Part shown: in pieces, positions 58,701-64,000 of the stretch | How positions within the stretch are numbered: position 1 is the first letter of the stretch | Layout: each line of letters begins with the position of its first letter | Assembly: GCA_905116865.2 (NCBI GenBank) | Contig: CAJHNH020000569.1 | Location: forward strand, 389,501-453,500 | Direction of reading: 5' to 3' | DNA from: Candidula unifasciata | Taxonomy: Eukaryota > Mollusca > Gastropoda > Stylommatophora > Geomitridae | DNA: 64,000 nucleotides | Program-made: the position numbers and the translations under genes | The notes under the pieces: model-generated | Told to the model about the DNA's origin: nothing | Database searches by the model: none | What the model saw: only the letters and a program-made list of their open reading frames with translations

Positions 58701-61700
58701 TCTTGTCTCTGCTAGTTACAGCTGGGTTTCGTCGTAGATACTTTATCTATGTGGTTTTAGTTGTGTTGTTTATTTTGGCACTGGATTACAATGGTAGTAA
58801 AAAATACTGCACGGAACAGTGCTCTTTTCTGGTATCAATTTGTGGTGAAAACAGGGATGACTGCTGCCTCTGCGAAACCTCGATTTGTGTAGTTTTGTGC
58901 ACGTTGTTGTGCTTCTCCATCAAATTAAGCTTTATTATGACACCTTGGTGGTTGAAGTACTCTCCTCTTCGTTACTGTTGTGTAGTTTGATGTGTGCCGA
59001 GAAAGGCCCCGGCTGAAACGTGGTTTTGTGTTTTGTGCACGTTGGTCTGCTTCCCTATCCCGTTTAGCTTCTAAGTCACAGTTTATTTGATTATTTTTTG
59101 GTATTAGTTTTTACGTTTGCTCTGTAAAATTGGTGATATCTGTCAAATAATGTGATTTACTGCCTCTGTTTTCTTATTCTCTCCAATGATTTGATTTGGT
59201 TTATTACCTCTGTTTTCTTATTCTCTCAAATGATTTTATTTGATTTATTTTCTCTGTTTTCTCTATTCCAATTTTTTTGTGTCAATTGGATGATATTATG
59301 CTCTCTGGATACGTCAAGTCTTTCCGTACCACTGACGACTTCTTTTTTTTTGGGTCGTTTTACTGATAGCCTGTTAAAGCCCAGTATCGTGGTTCTCTGT
59401 ATGTGTCTTGTAAGTGTCTTGTATGTGTCTTGTACTTCTCTGTTGGCTTTAGTAATGGATTTTTTCATCTTTTTGCAGATTTCAGCTACAATATTTTAAA
59501 TTTCTTCCTTGGTCTTCCCCTCGCCTTCCTCCCAAATATTCTGCCGTTAAAAAAAGAGTATCATATGCAGTATCACTGACAATAATCCAAGCATGTGTGC
59601 AACCGAATCTCAATGCTGACACAATATGTGTGAACATCCCACCCTTCACCACACCTCTGCAGACAGTCTCTGCCATAAATTGCCTTCATCCGTTTCACCA
59701 AGTGTCTGCTGCACACATACAAGTGATTCTGATACTCCAGCTATGATGTTCCGGTTGAGATGCATTGCTTGCATGCTCCATATGTGGTCTATCTATTCAC
59801 TGTAACGTGCGCACAGGAGTGTGCCCTAAACATACAATACCTCTCTAGAATTTGGAGAGAACGATAACAGAGAACGCGACAGGTATTCTCATCATTTTTT
59901 CTTTAAATCGCCGTCTAATGGGTAGGGGACCTTGGTTCTTGGTCACCAGAGCGTACCTTCCATAAATTAACAATAATAAGCAAGTGGGTTTGGCCTTCTG
60001 TGATAAGCGGGTCAAGGAATTTTTTCACGATGAAGACTCCATGCACACAGATAGGGGAAAAGGGGAAAGGGGGGGGGGGGTAGATATTTGGTATTTCCTG
60101 CTTGTATCTCCTCCACTAATTTGTTTCCTGCGGTCCCTTCAGGGTATGCGAGCTGAAGCTCTGAAGAGCAGAGATTCAAAGAACCACATTTGCAACCATC
60201 ATCATCATTATCGTCGTCGTCATCATAACAATCGTTATCATTCATATTGTGGAGGTCGGAGCTGACAAAGCTCAGTTTCAATTTGGTGTCTCAACATGCA
60301 GGCGTGCAAGGAAACGAGCAAGCTGATAGGTTTGAAGGTAAAGCTGCTGTAAAAGGCGAACGAGCCATGGGCCATGCTGATATTTTGAATGTTCGACGAG
60401 AATTAAGAGTTTGCGAGAACAAAGGGACCGTGAACCTGCAACCATCACCGCACTGCAAGAATAACAAATAAAAAGGGGTGGTGCCAGACAAGAAAACTGC
60501 ACAGGAGGCCAAAGAAGAAAAAAAAGGAAACACAAAACTGGTGTCGGCACCCACTAACCGTGCGGGATCTACGGAGAAGAGGATAGGAGCAATTATGGTC
60601 TGAACAGTTCAATTAGGATAATCTGTCGACTAACTAACTTTTCACGATATGCCGTTATACGTCATATAGTAAAAGTAAAGGATCATTATTTAGGCCTTCA
60701 GGCACACGCTCGATGATGTGTTCAACATCACGCCTGTCACCTTTACTTCCCAGCACTTTACCTAGTACCCACTCAAGGCTAGGTCGACCTGGGAGCCAAG
60801 GTAACTTTTCTTATAAACATTTGTTTTACGGTTTTATTTCAACCTCCTCGCCTCTTTATCTGTTCGTTTACATTTCATTGCCTGTCTCTTTATTCTCTCA
60901 TCAAATCTCACTAGGATGGTCCTAATATATCGTCATCTCCTCTATCTTACACTGTCTCCCAATATATCGTCATCCTCTTTGACTTACACTGTCCACTAAT
61001 ATATCGTCATCTCCTCTGTCTTATACTGTCGCCTAATATATCGTCATCCTCTTTGACTTACATTGACCCCCAATGTATCGTCATCTCCTTCGACTTACAC
61101 TGACGCCCAATGTATCGTCATCTCCTTCGACTTACACTGTCCCCTAATGTATCGACGATACAAAGCCAATTGTAAATAAACTAATCAGAGATAACCACTT
61201 TCTTCTTTCGTATTGTTTCGTCTCAGTGCCTATGCCGTAAAGCTTCCCAGAAAAGAGTTAGATATAGTTTCCCTCCTTTTGCTAGTTGCGTACCTTGTGT
61301 TAATGTCATATTGTGTTTCTGTAGTGTCTCTGTTACTGCCTCATCCCACATCTTTCTTGGTCGGCCTTTTGCCTTGTAGCCTGCTGTTCTCGTGTAGTAC
61401 ACTCTAGCTATTAGCTGATTTTGTTCCATTCTGACAAGATGACCAAACCATTTGATTCTTTGATGTTCAGTGAAATAATTTTCTGGTACTGTACCTGCCA
61501 TTCTTCATAATTCTTTATTTGTGATATGTTTTCTTTTTACTTCGCCGTATTGTTTTATAATCTCATCTCATCATCATGTGCCCTGCCAGCTAGTAGAGGC
61601 GCTCATGCGTCTTCACAGATCACGATCCCTGGTTGACTGGAATAGCTCTCTTGATGATATCCCTCTATGCCATCGCTTTAGCCCATCCAACATTATCTCT

Positions 61701-63195
61701 CTTGGTCTGCCTCTACCCCTTTTCCCACTGATATTTCCAGTTGTCACGATGTAAGCCAACGTCTCTCTTCTCATGATGTGGCCGAAGAACAGGGTTTGTC
61801 TCTTTCTTATTGTTGTATATAGAGATCTACTTTCATTAGCCTCTTTCAAGCAATCGTTGTTAGTTACTCTGCCAATTCGTCTCATATCGCGTGTTACAAT
61901 TTTGCTTTTCTAAAGGACTGTCCTTGCCTGCCTTTGCTAGATCGAAATTGGTCAAATCATATAACTAATTTATATGACGTGTACTTGAAACAGCAGTTCT
62001 CAACATATTGGTCGTGACCTCTTTAAGGGTCGAACGACTCTTTCCCAGGGGTAGCATAAGACCATCGGAAATCATATGCACTGAAGTTAGTTAGTTAGTC
62101 AGTCAGTCAGTCAGTCAGTCAGTCAGTCAGTCAGTCAGTCAGTCAGTCAGTCAGTCAGTCAGTCAGTCAGTCAGTCAGTCAGTTAGTTAGTTAAGTCAAG
62201 AATTGACATAACAGCACTCGGGGCATTTCCATGCCTGCTCCGTTCTCATCTTCAGCAACCAGCGTAGAGTTACAATACTGATGGTACCGGTCACAATCTA
62301 GTTAAAGGTCCATCCTACCTTTCCTCTGAGTGTAGTTAGCCGGCCAAACCCTCTGGTTACACTCAGATGCCTCATTCTCTCCAGGCCATTATAATCTAGT
62401 TTCTCTACTGTTTTCCTTACTTGTTCCCAAAGGGCCTTGACAATATCTGCTCTGTCATGCATCAGTTCACCACCCAGTGGTGCAGATCCAGCCAATCTGT
62501 CTGCCTGTTCATTACCCACCACGCCGGCATACCCAGGAGAAAAGATCAAAAGTATGCTAACTACCTGTGATAATTCCAGTAAAGCTTGCCACTCTGCTCG
62601 AAGCATCCCTGTCTTCACCTTTCTCAGCATACTTTCAGAGTCTGTTACAATTACGACAGGTGTATGCATTTTGTCCTCTAGCCACCGCAGAGCTGCAGTA
62701 ACCGCCTCCACCTCCATTCTCATGCTAGACGTTGTGGTGTCGTATGCTAGGCAGTCTTGCACTAAAGATTTTCCATTGGCTTTCGCTACGAACCCCCACG
62801 CACTTTTCTTTCCTCCTACCACCGAACTATCTGTATAGATAATCAGATCGCCTGGGCGTAAATTGTCGTGAATCAACTGTTGGACTTCATCCTCCGTAGC
62901 ACCCGCTACTAAAGTTATGAAGTAGCAACGAATTTTATGGTTGGGAGTCATCACAACATGAGGAACTCTATTAGAGGGTCGCGGTATTAGAAAGTTTGAG
63001 AATCACTGCCTTATACGAACAATATGTTTACAAAAGTACTTACAGTTTCTGGACAGCCGTTGACCGCGTCGACTTCTCGGATCCTGAACTTGAATACTGT
63101 CGCATCAGAGACCCTCCCCCAGCTGGGGATTTCTTCTTCTTCGGCTTCTCGTTTTTCCCGTCCACACATCCACTTGTAACGTTTTCCTTTGAAGC
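36371..63195 (-). CDS. grh: Grainyhead (GRH/GRHL) transcription factor, 5'-partial, 13 exons
   Basis: Family knowledge: grainyhead proteins are nuclear transcription factors of the CP2/GRH superfamily that control epithelial identity, barrier and wound-repair genes. They bind DNA as dimers. Seen: 13 GT-AG exons with fully compatible phases give 448 codons plus TAG. The visible protein has a basic Ser-rich stretch (1-50), then the immunoglobulin-like DNA-binding domain (about 52-265) with [69 protein letters not shown] and [12 protein letters not shown], then SEFYSM (about 275). A hinge with PVKRPRRD (possible nuclear localisation signal) follows, then the C-terminal dimerisation domain (354-448) with VLLYIRE and [17 protein letters not shown]. 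The set [14 protein letters not shown] plus [14 protein letters not shown] favours grainyhead over the LSF/TFCP2 branch. The activation domain and start lie beyond 64 kb. Confidence 0.96.
36610..36810 (+). mobile_element. SINE family D-related
   Basis: Head CAGTCGCTTGCTTGCCGTTC, GGGTTCGAATTCGC B box, and CCCATCACCCAAGGAATCCC near the end. Starts about 100 bp upstream (gene sense) of the last grh exon. Confidence 0.75.
36930..37734. other. grh intron, purine-rich unassigned sequence
   Basis: AAGAAGAAGAACAAGAAGAG-type tract at 36955-37000 and a G run at 37278-37290. Otherwise nothing recognised. Confidence 0.5.
37735..37963 (-). mobile_element. tRNA-derived SINE, family A
   Basis: The minus strand starts GTCGGCTCTGTGGCGAAGTC (A-box-like) and has GGGTTCGATCCCAGC (B box). 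It ends with GTCCTGTACAGGATACGCAA. Confidence 0.88.
38195..39260. repeat. GCTAGTTAG-rich low-complexity DNA
   Basis: Clusters of TAGCTAGTTA-like words occur at 38195-38340 and 38930-39260, with similar sequence again near 39470-39560. The 38360-38820 stretch between the clusters is non-repetitive and unassigned. Confidence 0.7.
39684..39912. mobile_element. Fold-back element with internal 41-bp duplication
   Basis: Inverted arms of about 80-100 bp, starting CAAATAATGCGGATA and including ATTTATTGCCAGGCATATTT. The left arm carries an exact 41-bp duplication starting ATCTCATCAGGTGCG. Confidence 0.9.
40011..40075 (-). CDS. grh: grh exon L (dimerisation domain, second part)
   Basis: Acceptor CTGTGTTTCCAG and donor GG/GTAAGT. 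It encodes [20 protein letters not shown], matching xExYGxxxxKIxxxYKKSKKG of the family. Confidence 0.94.
40165..40740 (-). mobile_element. LINE fragment: decayed RT region and C-terminus
   Basis: Shares GATCACGATCCCTGGTTG and the GAACAGCTCTCTTGATGATA stretch with the 61.6-kb copy. The 40500-40740 part resembles the RT block around RQGCxLSP but is badly decayed. Confidence 0.75.
40741..41440. other. grh intron, AAAGAATGGCA-like low-complexity sequence
   Basis: A (TA)n tract at 40743-40760 and purine-rich AAAGAAT/ACAGA words at 40940-41260. No coding signal on either strand. Confidence 0.5.
41445..41530 (-). CDS. grh: grh exon K (dimerisation domain, first part)
   Basis: Acceptor GTTTGTTGCAG and donor TCT/GTAAGT. 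It encodes [20 protein letters not shown], then TLHGLLRS, matching VLLYVRKE...DALMLKSPTVKGL of GRHL proteins. Confidence 0.95.
41640..42450 (+). mobile_element. LINE fragment: RT C-terminus plus start of RNase H
   Basis: Reads [40 protein letters not shown], then [20 protein letters not shown] and [20 protein letters not shown] (RNase H). Different family from the 62-kb copy. Stops separate the segments. Confidence 0.85.
42530..42640 (-). mobile_element. Short LINE fragment
   Basis: The minus strand reads [20 protein letters not shown] then STFFGPVMR, matching the RKRQxxFFGHVxRR block. Confidence 0.7.
42798..42907 (-). CDS. grh: grh exon J (hinge, basic PVKRPRRD)
   Basis: Acceptor ATTTTTGCAG and donor AAAAG/GTAAGT. 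It encodes [20 protein letters not shown], then KRPRRDSG and DQQK. The basic patch resembles the PPSKRKRRD hinge of grainyhead. Phase joins exactly to VLLY of the next exon. Confidence 0.92.
43060..43285. repeat. ~65-bp tandem repeat in a grh intron
   Basis: Three to four imperfect copies of AGAGATACTGGTTATCTCTT followed by GAAAATACAGGGCTAT and an A-run. Confidence 0.8.
43845..43915. repeat. (GA)n microsatellite in a grh intron
   Basis: GA dinucleotides with a few AAA and GGG interruptions. Preceded by a degenerate AGACAGAGATAAGA repeat from about 43720. Confidence 0.95.
43964..44010 (-). CDS. grh: grh exon I (47-nt hinge exon)
   Basis: The acceptor is taken at CTGTTCCAG, which has a good pyrimidine tract. 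It gives 15 codons plus two bases ([15 protein letters not shown]) in phase with both neighbours. An AG 13 nt further in would shift the frame into a stop. Donor GTAAGT. Confidence 0.85.
44600..44845 (+). mobile_element. Decayed RNase H-like LINE fragment
   Basis: AAGCTGATAGACTTGCAGGTAAGGC and following align with 60.3 kb. A related LINE end, including the AAAAGGRGTGRKG segment. Confidence 0.55.
44918..45010. repeat. (CTAA/CCAA)n microsatellite
   Basis: Degenerate tetranucleotide tract of CTAAC and CAACC words. Confidence 0.85.
45348..45576 (+). mobile_element. SINE family A
   Basis: Plus-strand copy with GTCGGCGTCTGTTGCTTAGG head, GGGCTCGATCCTAGC B box and GTCCTGTAAAGGATACGCAA tail. Confidence 0.85.
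45661..45975. mobile_element. Possible MITE with ~20-bp inverted ends
   Basis: GTTTACGGTAACCGTGACGT at the left and AACGTCACGGTCACCGTGAAC at the right are inverted partners about 315 bp apart. No clear target duplication. In a grh intron 37 bp from exon H. Confidence 0.5.
46013..46140 (-). CDS. grh: grh exon H (RSEFYSM exon)
   Basis: Acceptor TTTGTACAG and donor AAG/GTGAGA. It encodes [20 protein letters not shown] and then PVFFNP, matching KKVEDxYHPPCxRSEFYSM of the family. Confidence 0.95.
46268..46415 (+). repeat. Dispersed repeat family E, 5' half
   Basis: GTTGTAAACTCCAGCCGAAA through TTTGCGCGTAGATCCATTC. About 130 bp from the exon H acceptor. Confidence 0.75.
46590..47122 (+). mobile_element. 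LINE fragment: RNase H end plus Cys/His knuckle, GAA tail
   Basis: Reads [36 protein letters not shown] and [20 protein letters not shown], an RNase H end followed by a C-x-C...H...C cluster. Ends in a short GAAGAAGAA tail. Confidence 0.87.
47232..47322 (-). CDS. grh: grh exon G ([12 protein letters not shown] exon)
   Basis: Acceptor TTTCTTCAG and donor AAAA/GTAAGC. It encodes [18 protein letters not shown], the conserved basic loop that follows CDK in grainyhead proteins, and then FNNVPVSVK. Confidence 0.96.
47660..47985 (+). mobile_element. LINE C-terminal fragment in a grh intron
   Basis: Reads [20 protein letters not shown], then [20 protein letters not shown] and [14 protein letters not shown]. 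Ends in a G-rich tail. Confidence 0.83.
48055..48213 (-). CDS. grh: grh exon F ([14 protein letters not shown] exon)
   Basis: Exactly 53 codons, phase 0 at both ends, acceptor TTGTCCACAG, donor AAG/GTCAGA. It carries [20 protein letters not shown] and [13 protein letters not shown], the most diagnostic grainyhead block. Confidence 0.97.
48263..48340. repeat. (TA)n microsatellite in a grh intron
   Basis: Pure TA tract of about 39 repeats, about 50 bp upstream (in gene sense) of the exon F acceptor. Confidence 0.97.
48690..48990 (+). mobile_element. LINE C-terminal fragment
   Basis: Reads [20 protein letters not shown] and [20 protein letters not shown]. The frame then stops. Same fold-type tail as other LINEs here but a distinct sequence. 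Confidence 0.75.
49247..49560 (-). mobile_element. LINE 3'-end fragment with Cys/His cluster
   Basis: Encodes [20 protein letters not shown] and LSERQEER on the minus strand. Same family and orientation as the 12.5-kb copy. The 3' end abuts GTTGTTGTTATCG. Confidence 0.8.
49690..49768. repeat. (GA)n microsatellite in a grh intron
   Basis: Nearly pure GA tract 36 bp from the exon E donor. Confidence 0.97.
49805..49902 (-). CDS. grh: grh exon E (AVKWNP exon)
   Basis: It encodes [20 protein letters not shown], then [12 protein letters not shown]. The acceptor is the less common CTTCCAAG. It is required by phase (G+AT = Asp) and by similarity to DTKNSxG...NAIAVYWNP. The stronger-looking CAG 32 nt into the exon would break the frame. 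Donor GTAGGC. Confidence 0.9.
50021..51273. repeat. Large inverted repeat with ~125-bp arms in a grh intron
   Basis: Arms at 50021-50146 and 51149-51273 share GGCGATGGCGAGTGTGACT, AAGACCCGCTCG and AAGAAAAGTCTTCCACAA in opposite orientation. A third copy of the arm lies at about 36825-36925, so this may be two dispersed repeats rather than one element. The middle is unassigned. Confidence 0.7.
51531..51642 (-). CDS. grh: grh exon D (FWHGRQH exon beside acceptor-copy array)
   Basis: Acceptor TTATTTCAG and donor ATAG/GTACTG. It encodes [20 protein letters not shown] and [16 protein letters not shown], the classic FWHSRQHxxKQRxLD segment. Its acceptor and first 20 nt are repeated about 30 times in the intron just upstream in the gene. 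Confidence 0.95.
51643..52590 (-). repeat. 30-bp minisatellite made of grh exon D acceptor copies
   Basis: About 30 units. Read on the minus strand, each has (T)TTCAG followed by TCTGTGATAATTCTGGCATT and GTTGT, so it repeats the 3' splice site and up to the first 20 nt of exon D. Units are 30 bp, which preserves frame. Many read [10 protein letters not shown]. Several units carry indels or a TAA. Confidence 0.93.
52600..53210. other. grh intron, unassigned
   Basis: No motif recognised. The plus-strand open frame across 52835-53512 continues into an antisense LINE tail and is not supported as a gene. Confidence 0.5.
53212..53460 (-). mobile_element. LINE C-terminal fragment in a grh intron
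   Basis: The minus strand reads [20 protein letters not shown], then [20 protein letters not shown], a typical LINE ORF2 tail. GAA-like 3' end (CTTCTTTTTC on plus). Confidence 0.85.
53690..54095 (-). mobile_element. SINE family B
   Basis: Full-length minus copy with GGTTCAATCCCTTG B box, CAATGCACACGGGCG core and a GAAGAAGAACGGAGCAC 3' region. Confidence 0.87.
54600..55327 (+). mobile_element. LINE C-terminal fragment with (GAA)n tail
   Basis: Reads [20 protein letters not shown], then [32 protein letters not shown] and [14 protein letters not shown]. It is followed by about 40 GAA repeats. Poly-Glu, poly-Leu and poly-Ser readings of the tail are artefacts. Confidence 0.9.
55399..55466 (-). 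CDS. grh: grh exon C (DNA-binding domain)
   Basis: Acceptor TTCTCCGCAG and donor AAG/GTAATA. It encodes [20 protein letters not shown], matching GQFYxITLE of the family. It is completed at its start by A from the previous exon (Ser where most family members have Gly). Confidence 0.92.
55545..55950 (+). mobile_element. SINE family B
   Basis: Plus copy with GGGGGCTTCGTGGTCTCGAA head and GGGTTCAATCCCCGG B box. Starts 79 bp from the exon C acceptor of grh. Confidence 0.88.
55968..56065 (-). mobile_element. SINE family D 3' fragment
   Basis: TTTATAGACCAAGCGCCACT and TTTACTTCCCGGGACTCTAC. Directly follows the 55.5-kb SINE. A further tail (AACGCCTTTAGGCGTGTGG) lies at 56675-56735. Confidence 0.65.
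56176..56615. mobile_element. hAT-like non-autonomous element
   Basis: Starts CAGTGGTAACCAACC and ends GCAGACCATTG. Flanked by ATTTAGAA / GTTTAGAG (6 of 8). The interior is C-rich and non-coding. Confidence 0.65.
56785..57167 (-). repeat. ~46-bp tandem repeat copying the grh exon B donor, split by a SINE
   Basis: Three intron copies. Two carry TCTTAACAAAA plus GTAAGT on the minus strand, copying the exon B end and its donor. One of them abuts the real junction; the other is separated from it by a SINE. A third, outer copy is degenerate at the junction. Confidence 0.75.
56876..57105 (-). mobile_element. SINE family A, inserted in the exon B donor-copy array
   Basis: Same head (GTCGGCTCTGTGGCTAAGTC) and tail as the 37.7-kb copy. 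It splits one unit of the ~46-bp repeat, so it post-dates that duplication. Confidence 0.88.
57168..57262 (-). CDS. grh: grh exon B (start of DNA-binding domain)
   Basis: Acceptor TTTTCTGCAG and a weaker donor AAAA/GTATGT. It encodes [20 protein letters not shown] through RVTYLNK, corresponding to YxLEAxxS...LTYLNKG of grainyhead. The donor junction is duplicated in tandem in the following intron, where the copies have the better GTAAGT. Confidence 0.9.
57435..57910 (+). repeat. Dispersed repeat family E, split around family H sequence
   Basis: 5' part at 57440-57530 (CTGTAAACTCCAGCGGAAAG) and 3' part at 57775-57910 (CAGGCAGATGCACTCCC ... AGAACCCACTTGGGGA). Between them is GGGGTCCTTATATAACCTAA..., shared with 30240-30380. 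Confidence 0.7.
58510..58725 (-). mobile_element. LINE C-terminal fragment
   Basis: The minus strand reads [20 protein letters not shown], resembling the IKxQQxKWFGHLxR block of the GAA-tailed family. Confidence 0.65.
58726..59147. other. grh intron, unassigned
   Basis: T-rich. The plus frame around 58703-58990 is Cys- and hydrophobic-rich but shows no start context or family motif. Confidence 0.5.
59148..59275. repeat. ~53-bp tandem triplication in a grh intron
   Basis: Three copies of CTCTGTTTTCTTATTCTCTC followed by AATGATTT and variants. Confidence 0.8.
59480..60279. other. grh intron, unassigned
   Basis: Contains a CATCATCATTATCGTCGTCG tract at about 60198-60240 and a G run near 60070. 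No coding signal. Confidence 0.5.
60280..60550 (+). mobile_element. RNase H-like LINE fragment
   Basis: Reads [20 protein letters not shown], the GVxGNExAD motif of LINE RNase H, and then an open tail. Related to 44600-44845. Confidence 0.75.
60680..60805 (-). mobile_element. SINE family D fragment
   Basis: TACTTCCCAGCACTTTACCT and GGTCGACCTGGGAGCCAAGG in reverse orientation. Head missing. Confidence 0.75.
60921..61155. repeat. ~37-bp minisatellite in a grh intron
   Basis: About six copies of CCTAATATATCGTCATCTCC followed by TYTGTCTTACACTGT. Confidence 0.9.
61215..61505 (-). mobile_element. LINE C-terminal fragment
   Basis: The minus strand reads [20 protein letters not shown] and [20 protein letters not shown], a LINE ORF2 tail. 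Confidence 0.85.
61570..61890 (-). mobile_element. LINE C-terminal fragment
   Basis: The minus strand reads [20 protein letters not shown], then [19 protein letters not shown] and [13 protein letters not shown]. Same family as 40.2, 27.5, 26.7 and 42.5 kb. Confidence 0.87.
61991..63008. mobile_element. SPIN-like hAT element, non-autonomous, split by a LINE
   Basis: The left end starts CAGCAGTTCTCAAC and continues AGGGTCGAACGACTCTTTCC, then CATAAGACCATCGGAAA. The right end has AGTTATGAAGTAGCAACG, then ATGGTTGGGAGTCATCAC and AACATGAGGAACT, and ends TTTGAGAATCACTG. Both ends match what I remember of SPIN (Space Invaders) hAT termini. No transposase frame is visible. A flanking 8-bp duplication is not convincing (ACTTGAAA versus CCTTATAC). 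Confidence 0.72.
62090..62907 (-). mobile_element. 5'-truncated RNase H LINE with (CAGT)n tail, nested in a SPIN-like element
   Basis: An open frame reads [46 protein letters not shown] and [17 protein letters not shown], which are RNase H motifs. The 3' tail on the left is a long CAGT microsatellite. A near-perfect 10-bp target duplication, ACTGAAGTTA / ACTAAAGTTA, flanks it at 62080-62089 and 62908-62917. Confidence 0.92.
63044..63195 (-). CDS. grh: grh exon A (pre-DBD linker)
   Basis: Acceptor AATTTTAG and donor CT/GTAAGT. It is open for 50 codons, basic and Ser-rich ([24 protein letters not shown]). Its sequence alone is not diagnostic. It is assigned because its phase-2 end fits the next exon exactly (CT+A = Leu). 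A SPIN-like transposon ends 36 bp away, inside the intron. Confidence 0.8.
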
Positions 63196-63245
63196 CTAAA
63201 ATTAAACATGTAAAGAAAATATATGGTGTTCTATAGGTTCTTTCA

Positions 63246-63452
63246 CAGTCTTCTTCTTTTTCTTCTCTTTCACCTTGTACCGCAGTGAAGTGTCGAGTGG
63301 AGATGTGTAACGTTCGCTGATGAGCTCTTTAGAGAGCAGTATTTGGATTGATGTTCATTTCTGTAAGGCTGTTCTTAATGCCATCACTCCATATTTTCCG
63401 AGGTCTTCCGCTCGCTCTATCCCCGTTGTAACGTTTTAGTGTGGCTCCCTAC
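63246..63452 (-). mobile_element. 3' fragment of the GAA-tailed LINE family
   Basis: The minus strand reads GATAGAGCGAGCGGAAGACC then CTCGGAAAATATGGAGTGATGG, as in the 54.6-kb copy, and ends in a short GAA-rich tail. Confidence 0.85.
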
Positions 63453-63483
63453 ACAGTGACAGTTTTTAAATAACTGCGTACCG

Positions 63484-64000
63484 CACTTTGAGGGAGTCGC
63501 TGTGGCGTAGGGGCTAGACGCTGGCCTGCGGATCTGATTGTAGTGGTGGGTTCAAGTACTGGACGGAGCTGTACGCTTTCCTTTTTCTTTTCAAAACGAC
63601 CTTGGCCCCCAGGTCGACCCAGCCTTAAGTAGGTACCAGAGCCCGGCTCTCTAGCGTAGTTGGCTAAACCGGATTGCGCGGTGACCGTATGACGAACTTC
63701 TTGTGGTCCGGGTTCACTCCCGGGGGTAGGCAGAAAAGCCACATTTTCTCCCAGATTTACGGTATTTACAATGGAATCAAGGCCAAAAGGTTGCGATATC
63801 CATAATTCAGAGCCTAAGGGTTAACAACTCATGGCTTCTGGATACTAAAACAAACAAACAAATAGGTACCAGGCACAGTTGTCAGTATTAAAGGCGAGCG
63901 GCGTGATGTTGACCACATCACCCACCGAATGCCGATTGGTCTATAGAATATACGTCTAGCCCTATATGCCCAGTTTGCCTGAAGGCGTGGAAAAGGGTCC
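63484..64000 (+). mobile_element. SINE family D, interrupted by another SINE and cut by the window edge
   Basis: Head GGAGTCGCTGTGGCGTAGGG and GTGGGTTCAAGTACTGG, then CCAGGTCGACCCAGCC. Resumes after the insertion with GTTGACCACATCACCCACC. Confidence 0.87.
63640..63862 (+). mobile_element. Nested tRNA-derived SINE with exact 10-bp target duplication
   Basis: TAGGTACCAG is repeated exactly at 63630-63639 and 63863-63872. Head TCTAGCGTAGTTGGCTAAAC (A box), CCGGGTTCACTCCCGGG (B box), tail of AAACAAACAAACAAA. Confidence 0.92.

Noticed and set aside
63640..63730. Possible tRNA gene
   Set aside because: A and B boxes are present but the cloverleaf is not closed, and the sequence is flanked by a SINE target duplication and tail.

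Overview
The window is intron-rich, repeat-rich metazoan nuclear DNA. It carries two recognisable protein-coding genes in convergent orientation, embedded in transposon relics, SINEs and minisatellites. No bacterial, phage or organellar signatures were seen. A mollusc, probably a gastropod, is my inference; the sequence does not prove it. The main hint is an element resembling SPIN hAT transposons, which as I recall are known in tetrapods and in a pond snail.

Gene 1 (plus strand, about 1.3-29.5 kb) is a CBWD/ZNG1 (COBW-domain) GTP-dependent zinc chaperone. Twelve exons with GT-AG borders and fully consistent phases join into one open frame of 331 codons plus stop, from the P-loop to the C-terminus. 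The first exon or exons lie upstream of the window. Gene 2 (minus strand, about 63.2-36.4 kb) is a grainyhead (GRH/GRHL) transcription factor. Thirteen exons with consistent phases give 448 codons plus stop, covering the whole CP2/grainyhead DNA-binding domain and the C-terminal dimerisation domain. The N-terminal activation region and start lie beyond the right edge. The genes meet tail to tail across about 6.9 kb of repeats (29.5-36.4 kb).

The introns hold at least six lineages of 5'-truncated non-LTR retrotransposons, several with their own 3' microsatellite tail (TAAG, GAA or CAGT). They also hold tRNA-derived SINE families, a very abundant ~290-bp dispersed repeat, hAT-like and TTAA-flanked MITEs, a long fold-back, and minisatellites with units of 22-67 bp.

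The most interesting signal is structural. Three intronic tandem arrays, in both genes, are built from copies of the neighbouring exon's own splice junction. In grainyhead, about 30 copies of a 30-bp unit repeat the acceptor plus the first 20 nt of the exon. The unit is a whole number of codons, so use of the nearest decoy acceptor would insert 10 residues in frame into the DNA-binding domain. Another array repeats a grainyhead donor, and a third repeats a ZNG1 acceptor region. A SPIN-like hAT element with a LINE nested in it ends 36 bp from a grainyhead splice donor.
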